Numbered from the stretch's first letter, positions 21,505-34,100 are shown. The stretch is 64,000 nucleotides of DNA from Porphyra umbilicalis (GCA_002049455.2 KV918935.1:62001-126000), one strand, 5' to 3'. Program-made: numbers and translations. Notes: generated from the letters alone by a model not told the origin.

Positions 21505-22344
21505 CTAGAGGTCCTTCAACTCATCCCGCATGCACCGCAAAACGCCCTGGCGAGCCTCGTGGCCTTCTGGTTCCGAAATCTTGGGGTACTCTGCCATGTC
21601 AACGTAGCTTTTCAGACAGGAGGCTCCGGCTGCTCGCACAGAGGTCCACACTTCGCTGGCGTCCAGAAACAGAAGCTCAGCAATGATGGCTGCCGCCGCT
21701 CCGTTCATGTCAAGCGCGCGGCCCAACACGTTGTGGCCATCCTTCAGTCTCAGTCGGTAACCATCGCCTGGACTCTCAGCTTGCGTGCCGGCGGTAGAGG
21801 CACCCAAAACATCTGCAGCAGGCACCAAGTGCTCCATGGAAGCCTCCCGTACGACATCGTCCATGTACACTTCCAGGGTGCGATACGCGAGCAGCCGAGC
21901 AGAGGTGCGTCGCCTGTTGCAGCGAGTACGAAGACCCTTTTTCAGAGCCACTTTCACAGCACGTCGATGGCCCGACCAGCCACTTGTGGTGTAGTCAATC
22001 TGGTTCGCATACTTCTCAACCGCTTTGGTCATAAATGCTGGGAGAGTATGAGTACAGTCTCTAATGGGGCCTTCCAGTCGTCCACGGAGGGCCAGCCATG
22101 AGAGAGAATTGTGTTCGGGCGAGTCGGCGATGCTTCTATACGTTCCGGAGCTCACAGCTCCATTGGAGATCTTCCTTAACATGGCCTGTGCGTATCGCGA
22201 AAACAGAACACTCAGGTCACCCTGGTACAGCAAAACATGCAACACGTCGACAGCAAGGCACGAGTACGACGACGATGTGTACGGGTTAGACACGGCGCGA
22301 TTCGTGGTACGATAGCAACAGATCGCGGAGCACCTCTCTCTCAT
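21505..22344 (-). pseudogene. Family X protein, decayed copy
   Basis: About 280 residues, roughly half identical to the product of 59874-60949. Shared blocks include SRYAQAMLRKI, ADSPEH, LRTRCNRRRTSARLLAYR, LDMNGAAAAIIAELL and SEVWTSVRAAG. The frame stops at KDL with TAG, but the sequence after that stop still encodes AGDVDLSDEEHN, matching the acidic tail of the other copy, so the stop is a nonsense change in a once longer protein. No known domain is recognised. The basic CNRRR cluster and acidic tail suggest a nuclear, nucleic-acid-associated protein. It is probably a transposon-borne accessory gene. Confidence 0.55.
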
Positions 22345-22356
22345 ACCATAGGTCAA

Positions 22357-22754
22357 AAGCTATCAAGTCAAGTGGTCAACGTACTCCATGTGCAGTCCAG
22401 AAACTAGCGCATAGGGAACCACTGACAACTGGGGATGACGTCGGAGCATCAGGAGCTTCATCAGCCCCGCTACTCGGCATCACTTCGACGCGCAAGACGC
22501 CGTCTCGTTCAACGTTTGTCCCCGAAAAAGCGTCCCGGCGTCTCAGTCCAGGTGTGGGCTCCGCAACCGTGATAGTACATCAGTCAACGTGTGTCTTTTC
22601 CCAAGCGCAGCAGAGTCTCAGTTAAAGTTGGTCTCTAGGTGACCGTAACAGGGCCCCAGTCAACGAGCAGTACTCAGGAGCAGGGAAGAAAGTGCCAGGA
22701 CAACACATTTGAAATCTGTGCAAAAGAGGACGTACGCACAGAGCGCACACAGTG
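22357..22754. other. Flank between family X fragment and Gypsy element
   Basis: Moderate-GC DNA with a twice-used CAGTCAACG word near 22570-22670. No gene is supported. This is the left side of the DNA into which the Gypsy element inserted. Confidence 0.3.
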
Positions 22755-22759
22755 GACCG

Positions 22760-23487
22760 TGTGACGGTCCGTCACATGGCCCTCACACTCGGGGAACCAG
22801 ATTCCCCGGAAATATGCCCCACTACTACATATTTCAATTTGTTCCGTTGGCGACCCACTCGTGATCACCTCGTGGCTCACCAACCACAACCGCAATCCCA
22901 ATACTTCCCTGGGATTCGTAACCCCCCCGAGCGGGCCCCTACTTAAGGGCCTAATTTTGTGTAAACCCGACTTGGATTATCGACTTTTGTTACTCCGCGC
23001 CCCTGACCCCGGGGCGCCGCGAGGGTGTCACGAAGCACCCTGCCCCCGCCTCAACTCAAGGCGGTATTCGAAGCTTCGGCCGTCCTCCAGGTTACGAGCC
23101 CAGTGGGCCCTGAGGGGAGGGTTTTCCGAGGGTCCTGTGAGGGCGTCTGAGGAGGGTTTTCCGAGGGTCCTTTGAGGGTATCTGAGGAGGGTTTTCCGAG
23201 GGTCTCTTGAGGGTGTCTGAGGAGGGATTTCCGAGGGTCCGAGGGGAACAGACGGGATAAGAGGGCGAGGCGTGAGTGTTGCCTCGAGGCTTTCGACGCG
23301 GGCAAGTAAACTTCCGGTCACACATCTTGTGTTTGTCGCTCGGGGCGCCTTCCCCCGGTCGACGCCGTGCGTGTGTGCTCTTCGGGGATTTCTTCCGGGG
23401 CGAGTATTCCCTGACAGGACTACCCGGCGACACGGTTGGGCTCGCCCTCCCCCCAACTGGGTGGGGTGGGCTGACCGTGTTGTCACA
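22760..23487 (+). repeat. Gypsy 5' LTR
   Basis: 728 bp, TG...CA. It contains about 3.5 copies of a roughly 36-bp unit (GGAGGGTTTTCCGAGGGTCC) around 23110-23245. Start and end are fixed by the match to the 3' LTR and by the GACCG target duplication. The sequence following begins TATGGTGGAGCAG; the TGG there may start the primer-binding site. Confidence 0.9.
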
Positions 23488-25017
23488 TATGGTGGAGCAG
23501 CAGGGGAGGAGGCAACTCAACCTTCCTCGGGGTGGTGGCGGTGCGCCAACCCGCCTCGGGGGGAGCCTAGTCGGTCCTCCTCTTCTTGGTGCCTAGCGCT
23601 GCAGGCGGCGCCCAGAAACGCCAGGTTTGGCTGATTCCGGCCGGGTCGATGGCCGATGGGGGGGGGGATGGAGACCCCCCTGGTGTCGAGGTGCCTGGTG
23701 CCGGGGCGATTGAGACTTCCCCCTTCGGAGGCGGATCGTCGGTTGACGACCGCCACAGCAGTGTAGGCACCACGGATGCGGGTGCCCACGGGCAGCGGAC
23801 TTTGTTCCAGCCCTTGCCCCCGGGCCTCGATCCGACTGGGACTCGCCCCCCGGCAGGCGCCCTCTCGGGTAGTACTCACCCCGAGGCGGTCCTGTCGGGT
23901 GCTGGCACTTATTTCGGCGAAGGACAGCTGCCCAACGTTACCACGTCGGGCGGTGGGTCTGTGCCACCACCGGCACGGGAACCTGCGGGTGGGAGCTCTA
24001 GTCGTGCTCCCCCAGGTTTACGAAGTGCCAAGGGTTCCCCGGCGCTTGAGCACAGCGCCGGAGCCCACGGTATCGGTCCCCCGGCCCTCGGGCCCGGTGG
24101 GAGATCCCCTCTCGGTGCTTGGGAGGGGGGGGAGATGACAGTATCGGCACGGGAGCCTGCAGGCGGGAGCTCTAGTCGTGCTCCCCCAGGCTCACGGGGT
24201 GCCAGGGATGGCCAGGGTCTCGAGTTGCGAGACGCCGTGGCCGAGGTCGTTCGGTCTAAAGTTACCCGATCGCTGGTGACGATGTTGAGGGGCTCTACGC
24301 TCAGGCCCGCTGAGCGGCGGGGCCGAGCCCGACGCTCTTCTCGTCGGCGCCGACGCGACAACTCGTCGTCGTCGTCGACCACTGACGTCTCCCGCTCGGG
24401 GGACAAGTCAGCTGTTGCGGACCTACTTGGTACGTTCCGTGCTACCCCCACGCCGTCGACTGTGAGGGAGGGCACTGGGGGTATTGACCCGAGGGCCCAA
24501 CCGACTCCTGACTCGGTACGCAAGGCGGAGGAGCGGCGCGAGAGATACCCCGGGGTATTAAACCGGGGTTCCCGACGCAACTCTCCTCCGCGACCGGTCC
24601 GGAGGCCGAGGGGTAGCCGACTCAAGCCACCCCGACACCCCTGACTCGGGTGGTGCCGCCTAAGATTGTAGTGAACCACACGTACTACCGGGTGATGTTC
24701 GATTGTGAGACTTACGCGCTAGATAACAAGTCGGTTCTCTGTACGCGGCGCCAGGCCCGTACTCTGGGCCGGCCCAAGAAGGAGGTGGCTCAGTCCTTCA
24801 GGGTACACGACGAGTGGGACGGTTCCCCCGCGGCCAAGGTCTTCCAGTTCTTGCGCAAGTTCGCGAAGGCCTGTGACGACAACGACATCTCCGAAGGCAA
24901 AGCCTTTTACATCCTTTAAGACTTCACGAAGGAACCTCGTAATTCAGAGGCGATGATGTCTATGCCAACTCGCCGGGCGGGTGACCCCGGCGAGGTCACT
25001 CTCTACCTAGAGCTCAT

Positions 25018-25591
25018 TGTTGCAACGTCATTCTCAACGCCGCTGTGAGCCGTGCTGCTGTAAAAGGCAAAATTCCAGAAACCAGTTATTGACAAGGTTC
25101 GAATCCCCGACTTCCGGACGCGACCCGAAGGTCACGCCTAATGAGAGTGGGAGCCTTACCCACTAGGCTACCCATGCGACTTCCTTGCGGTTTGGTGACC
25201 GCTTGTGCATTCGACATTTGCACCCGTGCGATTTTGAGTGAAAGTTTTGCGATTTCACATTTTCTGTTCTTGTGCTTTTAGCGATTTCACATTTTCTGTT
25301 CTCGCGCTTCTGATGCTTTGATTTGCATGGGCTTTGCTTTGATCCTTGATGCTTTGATTTGGTGAGCGCTTTGGTTCAGAGTGTGGGCGGGCGCGTGCGC
25401 GGGCGAGCTGCTTGAGCGGCGTGGTGGGCCTGAGTGCTCCGACTTGGACTACTTGAGGAGTGCCCTTGATTGGAAGAGGGGCGCTTTGGAGAGACAACCA
25501 ACAAAGCACGTTCGCACACATACACACAAGTTCAAGCCACTCAAGCACTTCACTGTGGTCCCCCATCCCCTACCCCCACTGCGTTTCAACA
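25018..25591 (+). repeat. Copia 5' LTR
   Basis: 574 bp, TG...CA, boundaries fixed by the 3' copy and the CTCAT duplication. It contains a tRNA-like block on the opposite strand (25095-25180) and repeated GCGATTTCACATTTTCTGT words near 25240-25300. Confidence 0.9.
25095..25180 (-). other. tRNA-like (Pol III promoter-like) module inside the Copia 5' LTR
   Basis: Read on the minus strand it has an A-box match TAGCCTAGTGGG inside a D-arm-like GCC...GGC stem, then a GACCTTCGGGTC hairpin with a UUCG tetraloop resembling a long variable arm, then a B-box match GGATTCGAACC in a T-arm-like stem. The acceptor stem does not close, so this is not a functional tRNA. The same module sits at about 29922-30008 in the 3' LTR with a slightly degraded B box. 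It resembles the head of a tRNA-derived SINE, of a class II (Ser/Leu-like) tRNA. Confidence 0.6.
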
Positions 25592-25609
25592 GGTTATGGG
25601 CGCAGAGCC
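25592..25609 (+). promoter_or_regulatory. Copia primer-binding site
   Basis: GGTTATGGGCGCAGAGCC begins at the first base after the 5' LTR. Its first ten bases complement the anticodon loop of a eukaryotic initiator Met tRNA (CCCATAACC), the half-tRNA priming known for Drosophila copia. A conventional tRNA 3'-end match starting at TGGGC is the alternative. Confidence 0.55.
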
Positions 25610-25755
25610 GGGGCTGTGACATGGGCAAGGTGTACCAGACTGCGTCGCGGCTGTCGCGGCAAGTGCGAAGAAGACAAGTGCAAGGTGGTTCAAGGACGTG
25701 ACGGTCAAAGCGCAAGGTTCGGCAAGGTCGGGCCGCGCTACGACAACCAAGCATT

Positions 25756-28700
25756 ATGGACGGTGGCGCTGCCGGCATGGGCGGCATCAAGATTGACAAG
25801 TTGACGGAGACGAACTTCCACGAGTGGCGCCAGCGGATCAAGATGATCCTGGCGCTGCGCGACCTGGACGACATGCTTGACGAAGACGGCAAGCCGACAG
25901 ACGCGGAGACCCGCGAGTTGGCGGTGTGGAAGCGTCGAGACACGAAGGCGAGCGCCATCATCGGGCTCACCCTTGAGTCCGAGCAGCTGGAACATGTGTC
26001 GGGGTGCAAGACGACGGCGGAAATGTGGTCGACCCTGCAAGGCGTCTTCCAGCGCAAGAGTGTGATGAACAAGATGAAGGCGCGACGCGAGTTCCACACC
26101 GTCGCAATGAATGTCGGCGAGGGCATGCTTGGCTACATCAACCGCGTGCGCAACCTCGGAGAGAACCTCAAGGCCATGGGCGGCAAGGTGATGGAGATGG
26201 ATGTCGCCATGAGCGTTCTCAATGGGCTGACGTCCAAGTATGAGAACCTGCTGGTGGCTCTAGACGGCAAGGGCGGGGACGAGCTAAGCCTTAAACTTGT
26301 CAAGAGCCGCCTGCTTCAGGAGGAGCGGCGTCAGGCGGACAAGTCGCCGGTGATCAAGCGCATTGGTGACATGGCACTCGTCGGCGCCAACTATCGAGGT
26401 CAGGGCCGCCGTGGTGACCTCTCCAAGATCGAGTGCTACTACTGCCATAAGTTTGGGCACATCTCTCACGATTGCCCAGAGCTCAAGGCCAAAAAGCAGA
26501 GACAGCACAAGGTGGCCGCGATTGCGGCTGATGACGGAGGCAACAGCAACGACGCCATCTGTCTTGTCGGGAATGCGGCTGACAGCGATGACATCTCCAA
26601 GTCGTGGCTTGTCGACTCTGCGGCGTCCGAGCACTTGTGCTGGATGCGCGCGTGCTTCGGTGACTACCAGACGACCACGGGACGAAGCGTCACGATGGGT
26701 GACAAGGGGTCTGTGGCCACGGCGGGCGTCGGAACTGCCGTGCTCAAAGTCATCGTTCACGGCAAGACGCGCAAGATCAAGTTGGAGAAGGTACTCCATG
26801 TTCCTACAATGGGCTTCAACCTCATGTCGGTCGGCATGATGGAGGAGCGTGGGGCGGAAGTGTCATTCAAGGGCGGTCAGACGATCATCAAGATTAACGA
26901 GAAGATTGCTGCGTGCGGCACGCGTAAGAACGGGCTCTACCACCTGGACATGGCCCCTATGTCGGATGTTGCTGCGTTGGCCTCTCTGCAGCTATGGCAT
27001 GAGCGTCTTGGCCACGTGAACGTGGCCGGCATCAAGAGGATGATCAAGAACAAGGACGTAGACGGACTCAAGAGCACATCCATGGTGGTTATGGACATCT
27101 GCGAGCCGTGCGTGTTCGGCAAGGCGGCAATGACGCCTATGCTTAGTGCAGGAGGCGTTCGTGTGACCAGGCCGCTCCAGCTCGTGCACTCGGACCTCGG
27201 TGGACCCATGTCAGAGCCCTCTCGTGGCGGAGCGCTCTACTTCGGCGCGTTTACCTACGAATTCTCCCGCTGGACGGACGCGGTCTTCTTGCAAAAGAAG
27301 TGCGATCTTCTCGCGGAGTACAAGTAGTGGCTGACCAAGGCACAGCTGCACACCGGCAACAAGATCAAGGTGCTCCGGTCCGACAACGGCGGCGAGTACG
27401 TGTCGTCCGCATTCAAGGCACTCCACGAAGAGAACGGCACGACGCACCACACGACGGTGCCCGACACGTCGCAGCAGAACGGAGTTGCTGAGCGGCTCAA
27501 CCGAGTTCTCGTGGAGTTGGCACGCACGATGTTGCGACACAAGGACGTCGATCAGGATCTTTGGGCGGATGCCATCAAGACGGCGGTCTACATCAAGAAC
27601 CGCGTCACTAGCCGGGCGCTACCCGTCGGAAAGACGCCTCATGAGCTATGGACCGGGAACAAGCCCGACGTAAGCCACATGCGGGTGTTTGGGTCAACAT
27701 GCTGGGTGGTGCTGTACAAGAGCCACATCGATGGCAAGTTCGGAGACACGGCGGCAAAAGGCATTTTCGTTGGCTGTCCAGACGGCAGCAAGGCGTACAA
27801 GGTCATCCTCGACGCCGGCAAAGTCTTCAAGGCGCGAAGCGTCGTGTTCTCCGAGAACACCTCAAGCAAGGTTGCAGATGTTCCACAGAACTCACCCGTG
27901 GAAGTTGTCGTCAACGAGACGGGCTTGGATGCTGGCAGCGACGACCAAGACGTCGACGCTGAAGATGACGGCGAAGATGAACAGCACGACGATGGCTCGG
28001 ACAGGTCGGCAGACGACAATCAAGGTATGACCGGCTCTGAAGACACGCTGCGTCGGAGTGGCAAATCGCGGCGGCCGCCGGTCGAGTCCTGGCGCCCAGT
28101 GAGCCTCGTTGCTCACGAGGCTCCCATGACGTATCGGCAAGCAGTTCAAGGACAAGAATCGACCAAGTGGATGGCAGCAATGGACCAGGAGATGGACTCC
28201 ATCCGCAAGAACAAGACATGGCGTTTGACGGATCGCCCTGTCGGCCGTCGCGTGCTCAAAGGAAAGTGGGTCTTCAAGGTCAAGGAAGGGCTGGACAAGG
28301 TCGGGAACAACACGACGCGGGACAAGGCGCACCTGTGCTTCATGGGCAATCGGCAGATCAAAGGGCTCAACTTCAACGAGACGCTTGCGCCGGTGGCCAA
28401 GTTCACCACCATCCGATGCATCCTGGCGATGACGGCGGCAAACGGGTGCGAGCTGCATCGGATGGACGTCAATACGGCCTTCCTGAACGGCGACCTTGAC
28501 GAGGAGGTCTACATGGAGCAGCCGAACGGATACGTCGATCCCACGTATCCGGACAAGGTGTGCCGTCTTCTGCAAGCGCTGTTTGGGCTTAAGAAAGCCC
28601 TCAAGATGTGGTACGCCAAGCTCGACGCCTTCCTCAAGTCGCAAAGGTTCGACAACATCGACCCTGGATGCCTGCCTCTACATCCAGATGGATGACGATG

Positions 28701-29680
28701 AGATCATCATTGTCCTGGTGTACGTCGACGATCTTCTTCTGGTCGGGTCAAGCATGGAGGCGATTAACAAGATCAAGAAGGCGCTTCGCAAGCGCTTCGA
28801 GATGAAGGACCTGGGCGAGGCCAAGATCATCCTCGGGCTAAATATTAGTCGTGAAGAGACGTTGGGCACCCTCAAGCTGTCGCATGGCAAGTACGCGACA
28901 CGAGTGCTCGAGAAGCTCGATATGGCGGAGTGTAACCCGATCGCGACACCGTTGGAGGTCGGGCTGCAGCTGACTAAGTCGGAGAAGAGCGAAGAGTCTC
29001 TTCCTTATCGCGAGGCCGTCGGAAGCCTGATGTTCCTGATGGTTGGGACGCGTCCTGATCTCGCCTTCGCGGTCGGCAAGCTAAGCCGCTTCGTGTCAGG
29101 CTACGGGAAGGAGCACTGGGCGACTGTGAAGCGCGTCCTCCGATATGTCAAGGGATTTGTCGACAAGGGCCTGGTCTACAACAGGTCCGCGTTGGGCATC
29201 CTCCAAGGATTCAGCGATGCCGACAGGGCAGGTGAGTACGAGACGCGGCGGTCTGCGACGGGCTTCGTGTTCATCTTTGGCGGGGCGGCCGTCAGCTGGG
29301 CTTTGAAGTTGCAGAAGACGGTGGCGCTATCTACCATGGAGGCGGAGTAAATGGCTCTTTGAGAGGCCAGCAAGGAAGCTGTGTGGCTCGACAAGCTCAT
29401 CCAACGCGTCACCATGCTCGTGACGCAGTCGGACAATTTGGTTAGGCCGGTTAACATCAAGGTCGACAACAGCGGCTGCATCGACTTCGATGAGAATCCC
29501 GTCGAGCACAAGCGCACCAAGCACATCGACATTCGCAACCACTTTGTGCGGGATGCGATCAGGACGGACAAGGTCATCCTCGAGCACTGCCCAACGGACG
29601 AGATGGCGGCAGACCCGATGACGATGGAGCTCGCCACGGTCAAGCACGACAAGCATGTCAAAACGATGGGGATGTGTTGA
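25756..29680 (+). pseudogene. Copia gag-pol region
   Basis: Starts at the ATG at 25756. Gag (WRQRIKMILALRDLDDML and following) runs to about 26400. The CCHC knuckle CYYCHKFGHISHDC is at about 26434-26475 and the protease motif WLVDSAASEHLC at about 26605. The integrase zinc domain LWHERLGH...CEPC is at 26990-27115 and the integrase core (VHSDLGGPM, later VAERLNRVL) at about 27185-27520. RT runs from about 28130 to 28800 with YVDDLLLVG, and RNase H from about 29200 to 29680. All Copia domains are present in order. It is a fossil with about three or four breaks. Confidence 0.88.
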
Positions 29681-29845
29681 CTTCAATTACGCGCCGAAAG
29701 TACATCCTGATGTAAGAACATTGCTGCTCCACGGCAGCCATGACAGGCGACATCCGATTTGGGACGTCATGATTCTTGGCGGACTTACTTCTCGACCAGT
29801 TCTTCACCGGCGGTCAGCCGTCAGGCGGCGTCAATCAAGTGGGCG

Positions 29846-30255
29846 TGTTGAAACGGCACGCTCAACGCCGCTGTAAGCCTTGCTTCTGTAAAAGGCAAAA
29901 TGCCAGAAACCAGGTATTGACAAGGTTCAATCCCCGACTCCCGGACGCGACCCGAAGGTCACGCCTAATGAGTGTGGGAGTCTTACCCACTAGGCTACCC
30001 ATGCGACTTCCTTGCGGTTTGGTGACCGCTTGTGCGTTCGACATTTGCATCCGTGCGATTTTGAGTGAAAGTTTTGCGATTTCACACTTTCTGTTCTTGT
30101 GCTTTTTGCGATTTCACATATTCTGTCCTTGCGCTTTTGATGCTTTCATTTGCCTGGGCTTTGCTTTGATCCTTGATGCTTTGATTTGGTGAGCGCTTTC
30201 ATTTAGAGTGTGGGCGCGCGCGTGCGCCATCCCCTATCCCCACTGCGTTTCATCA
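29846..30255 (+). repeat. Copia 3' LTR
   Basis: 410 bp, same ends as the 5' LTR but shorter. It carries the same tRNA-like block. The purine-leaning AAGTGGGCG immediately before it is the likely polypurine tract. Confidence 0.88.
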
Positions 30256-31144
30256 CTCATCAACTGGATGATCCAGCGTCACGTGGACGAGGCCTCCGTG
30301 GCGACTCTAGTCGAGAATTTCAACGTCGCCGTCCAACGGCATGACGAGGACAAGTTGTCCTTCGCCGAGCGCCTCCGCCGCCTCAACACCGAGTGCGGGT
30401 TCATGTACGGGGAGTGCGCCCTCAAGGAGCTCTTTGTGGAACGTATCCACCGCGCGGCGCGCGCCACTGTGCGCGAGCAAAGCACCCCCGGAATGACTAT
30501 GGCGGAGCTGGCTCGCGTCACCCAGACCAAGAGCGACGAACACCGCTGGCTACGACTTGAGTAGCGAAACGAGCGAACCAAGGAGCGAGAAGCGCTCGCG
30601 GAGGAGGCCCGGCTCCGGCGGCAAGCTCGTGCGGCCGCCCTTCCCCGGGTCACGACGCCCCCGTCCGGACCGTCGGGGCCGTGGGTGCCCCAACTCCGGG
30701 CCCCCGGTACGATGGGTCCCGACTCAAGGCCCCGGGCGGCTCGACTCCCGGGGGCGGCGACAACCCGCGCTACCGACCCCGACCGAGGGATGAGCCTTCC
30801 CGACCCAAACCCCGGGCGGAAGAGTACCCTTGCCGGCAGTGTGGCAAGGTGGGTCATTGGGCCGAGGTGTGCCCCGACTTGGACGCACGCCTACGCGACC
30901 AACTGGCCATAGCCAGTCGGTGGTCCCCTCTCAGGACATCCTCAAATTCCCGTGATACCCAGCGAGCGGGCCGGCGAGTAGCCGTTGCCACTTCCAACGA
31001 GGACTCCAGCTCAAGCGGCGAGGCGTCGACGCCGCTTGAGCAGGGGGAAACGCAGACCGAGCCAGAGTGCGGACCCGCCACACCCTCTGAGTCCGAGGAA
31101 AGAAAAGAATAACCACCGGTGTTGGGCCCTCCCCGCGGCAACCG

Positions 31145-34100
31145 GTGGACCCAACCCGGGACGTGGATGTGATGCCAGTACGCATCATATCCCGACCCAT
31201 GGGGATTTGCCCTCGGGACGCACCTCTCCCGAAGGGGGTAGGCGGCCAGAATGTGGTGGCCATCCTGACGGGGTTCAAATACCAGGTGGCCAGTCGCGTC
31301 TGGCTAGATGCGGGGCGTGAATTAGCCCTCTGCGTCATTGTCGACACTGGGTCGTGCGTCTCCCTAGCACGGGAAGCGCTACTCCCCCCGGAGATGGAGG
31401 TGGCGCCCTTAGACGCGGCGACCGCCCAGTTGTTTGATGTGAATGGGGGGCTCCTTCCCATCACGGGTACCGTGACTCTTACGGTGCGAGTCGGCACTTA
31501 CTCCACCCCAGTCACGTGTGGGGTAGTGCGCGGCATGTCGGTCCCTCTACTCCTGGGAACCGACGACACTGACGTCCATGTCCCCAACATTTGCGGGCTC
31601 AAGGGGTACATCCGGTCACTGAACGGATGTAGGGTCCCCATCCTCCATCGGGGTAAGACGGTGTCGTATGCCAGGGCGGACCAACCCAAGACGGGGGCCG
31701 CTAGTGAGGCAGACACCAGGGTGCGCCTGGCACAAAAGGTGGTCCTACCCCGGCTGTTTCGGGGATACGTCCCCGTACAGACGTCATTCCAAGGGAATGG
31801 GATCGTCACCCAGCGCCATCGAGTTTATGAGCGCCACCGCGTGCATGTTGCATTTGGTACGATGGACTGCGCCGCCAACCAGACGTTGTGGGTGGAGGTA
31901 TCCCATACTGGGGACACGAGTAAGCGATTCCCCAAGGGCATGGTCATGGGGCATATCTTGGCCTACCCCGGTACGGTAGCCGCCATATCCCGAGAGGACT
32001 GGGCTGCACTTAGTCCCAGTCCGACCACCGCGCATGACGCGAAGGACCCCGTGGAGGAGCCCTACGTTCATACTTCGAACGTGCCCGAGGGACTGCGGCC
32101 TCAAGTGCTCGCCCTACTGGAGAAGCACCGAGCTCTCTGGAATGGGCACTTGGGATCCATCAAGGCCACGGAACACCGGATCGAGTTGAAGCCGGGCTCC
32201 AAGCACGTCCGGCTCAACCCCTACTGGATAGGTCCCCGAACTAGGGAACTCATCAAGGCCCAAGTCGACCGACTGCTCAAGCTCAAGGGTATAGAGCCGA
32301 GCGAGAGTAAATGAGCTAGCCCGATGGTACTCATCCCGTTTGGCCTGTGCAATGCCTCTGCCCCCTTCCAGCGGGCTATTGACATGATCCTATCCGGAGT
32401 CAAGTGGAAGAATGTTCTCGTCTACTTAGACGACCTCATCATCTTCTCCGCCGATGCCGAGTCGCACCTGTCCCACTTGGACACGGTGCTCAACTTACTC
32501 GGGAAGCACGGGGTCACCCTCAAGGCACAGAACTGCCACCTCTTTACTAACGAGGTGGAGTACCTTGGCCATGTAGTGCGGCCAGGACGCTTGAGTGTGA
32601 ACGAAAAGAACCTCAAGACCATCAAGAAGGCCAGCTTCCCGCAGACCCTAACCCAGCTAAGGAGTTACTTGGGTATGTGCGATGTCTACCGTCGGTTCAC
32701 GGTAGACTACGCTACGACCGCGAAGCCGCTGAACAAATTGAACAGCGTGAAGCTTCCAAAGCGCTTCAGTCGCCCTACCCTGGAGGAACAGAACGCGTTC
32801 GACAAACTACGCGAACAGCTATGCCACCCGTCCATCCTTGCGATACCGCGCAAGGAGGGGAAGTACATCAGCGATGTGGATGCTTGCTACGACCAGCTAG
32901 GGTGCTGTCTACTACAGCAGAAGCCCGATGGCAAGTACATGCCCGTTGGCTACTTCAGTAAGGGCCTACTGCCGGCGGTGAAGAACTACACCGTCAACGA
33001 GATTGAGGGACTAGGTGTGGTGTGGGCGGTCGGCCTACTACGACCGTACATCGAAGGCGCCAAGTTCCTCATGCGGTGTGACCACAAGGCACTGAAGTGG
33101 ATACGAACCACGACGGCCTGCACCAATAATCGATACAATCGTTGGCGCATACTCCTCTCGGAATTCGACTATGATGTGGAGTACAAGCCCGGCCCCCAAC
33201 ATGCGGTGGCCGACGCACTGTCCCGCATCCCGACTGAGGAGCTGTATACGGGTCCCATCTCCCAGGAGATCCCCACAGTCGGGGTGAATACTTGATCGGG
33301 GGCGGTACTCGACCCCCGACTCCCCGAGAACGAGGAGACCGCCCGCATACCCCTGGGTGAAATAGCCCATAAGCAAGCGACAGACGAGTTCTGTCAGAGG
33401 GTCAAGAAATTACTTGACACCCCCACGCCCACGCGCTTCTATGAGAACGCGGACGGGTTGCTGTGCCGTCGCGGACACCGCGAGGGGACCCAGCAGGTAC
33501 TGGTCCCCCAGGCCCTAGTCAAGGTCGTACTACGGGCGGAGCACTCCTCCCTCTTGGCTGCGCATCCAGGTGGGACGCGCATGTACCAGACCCTGTGGGA
33601 CCAATACTACTGGCCCTCTCTGGCGATGGACGTGCTCGGGTGTGTGGACGCTTGCCCAACCTGTGCAAAGAACCGGCTCATGGGTACGCAGAGTGAAGCG
33701 TTCAGGAGGATGTTCCCCGCAACGGAACCCTTTGTAGCGCTCGCCATTGACTTACTTGGCCCCTTGCCCAGAACCCCCGAAGAATTTGAGTATATCCTCC
33801 TTATTTGTGACCGATTCACTAAGGTCACTCAGGCGGTCCCGCTTCGAGACATCACGGCTCGGGATGTTCTCAGCGCATTCCTCGACACGTGGGTTGCTAG
33901 CTATGGGATCCCCGATTCAATTCTATCGGATAACGGACCCCAATTCGCTGCCGTACTCTGGCAAGGGGTGCTCAAGACCCTGGGTATTGACACTAACTAT
34001 GCCACTCCTTACCACCCCCAAACTAACGGGCAGGTCGAACAGTTTAATAAGACCTTAGTTAAGCAACTACGACACTACGTAAGTGACAACGTAGTTACGT

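Larger units (their letters stand above)
25018..30255 (+). mobile_element. Copia-type LTR retrotransposon nested in Gypsy gag, broken
   Basis: LTRs at 25018-25591 and 29846-30255 begin TGTTG and end CA. The exact 5-bp target duplication CTCAT flanks the element (25013-25017, 30256-30260), and removing it rejoins Gypsy gag sequence. The internal order gag, CCHC, protease, integrase, RT, RNase H is diagnostic of Copia/Pseudoviridae. The coding region looks nearly whole with about three or four breaks. The LTRs show scattered differences, so it is moderately old but younger than the host Gypsy. Confidence 0.93.
23649..31112 (+). pseudogene. Gypsy gag region, interrupted by Copia
   Basis: The first ATG after the leader is at 23649. 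The N-terminal part is Gly/Pro/Ser-rich and carries a twice-repeated block (REPAGGSSSRAPPG at about 23970 and 24150). A structured capsid-like segment follows around 24650-24990 and, on the far side of the Copia, about 30260-30560. A CCHC zinc knuckle (CRQCGKVGHWAEVC) lies at about 30831-30874. The Gag product would package the RNA genome and form the particle. The region is broken, including by the nested insertion. Confidence 0.75.

Noticed and set aside
25095-25180. Functional tRNA gene
   Set aside because: No closing acceptor stem and a poorly paired anticodon arm; duplicated with the LTR, so treated as a tRNA-like module.
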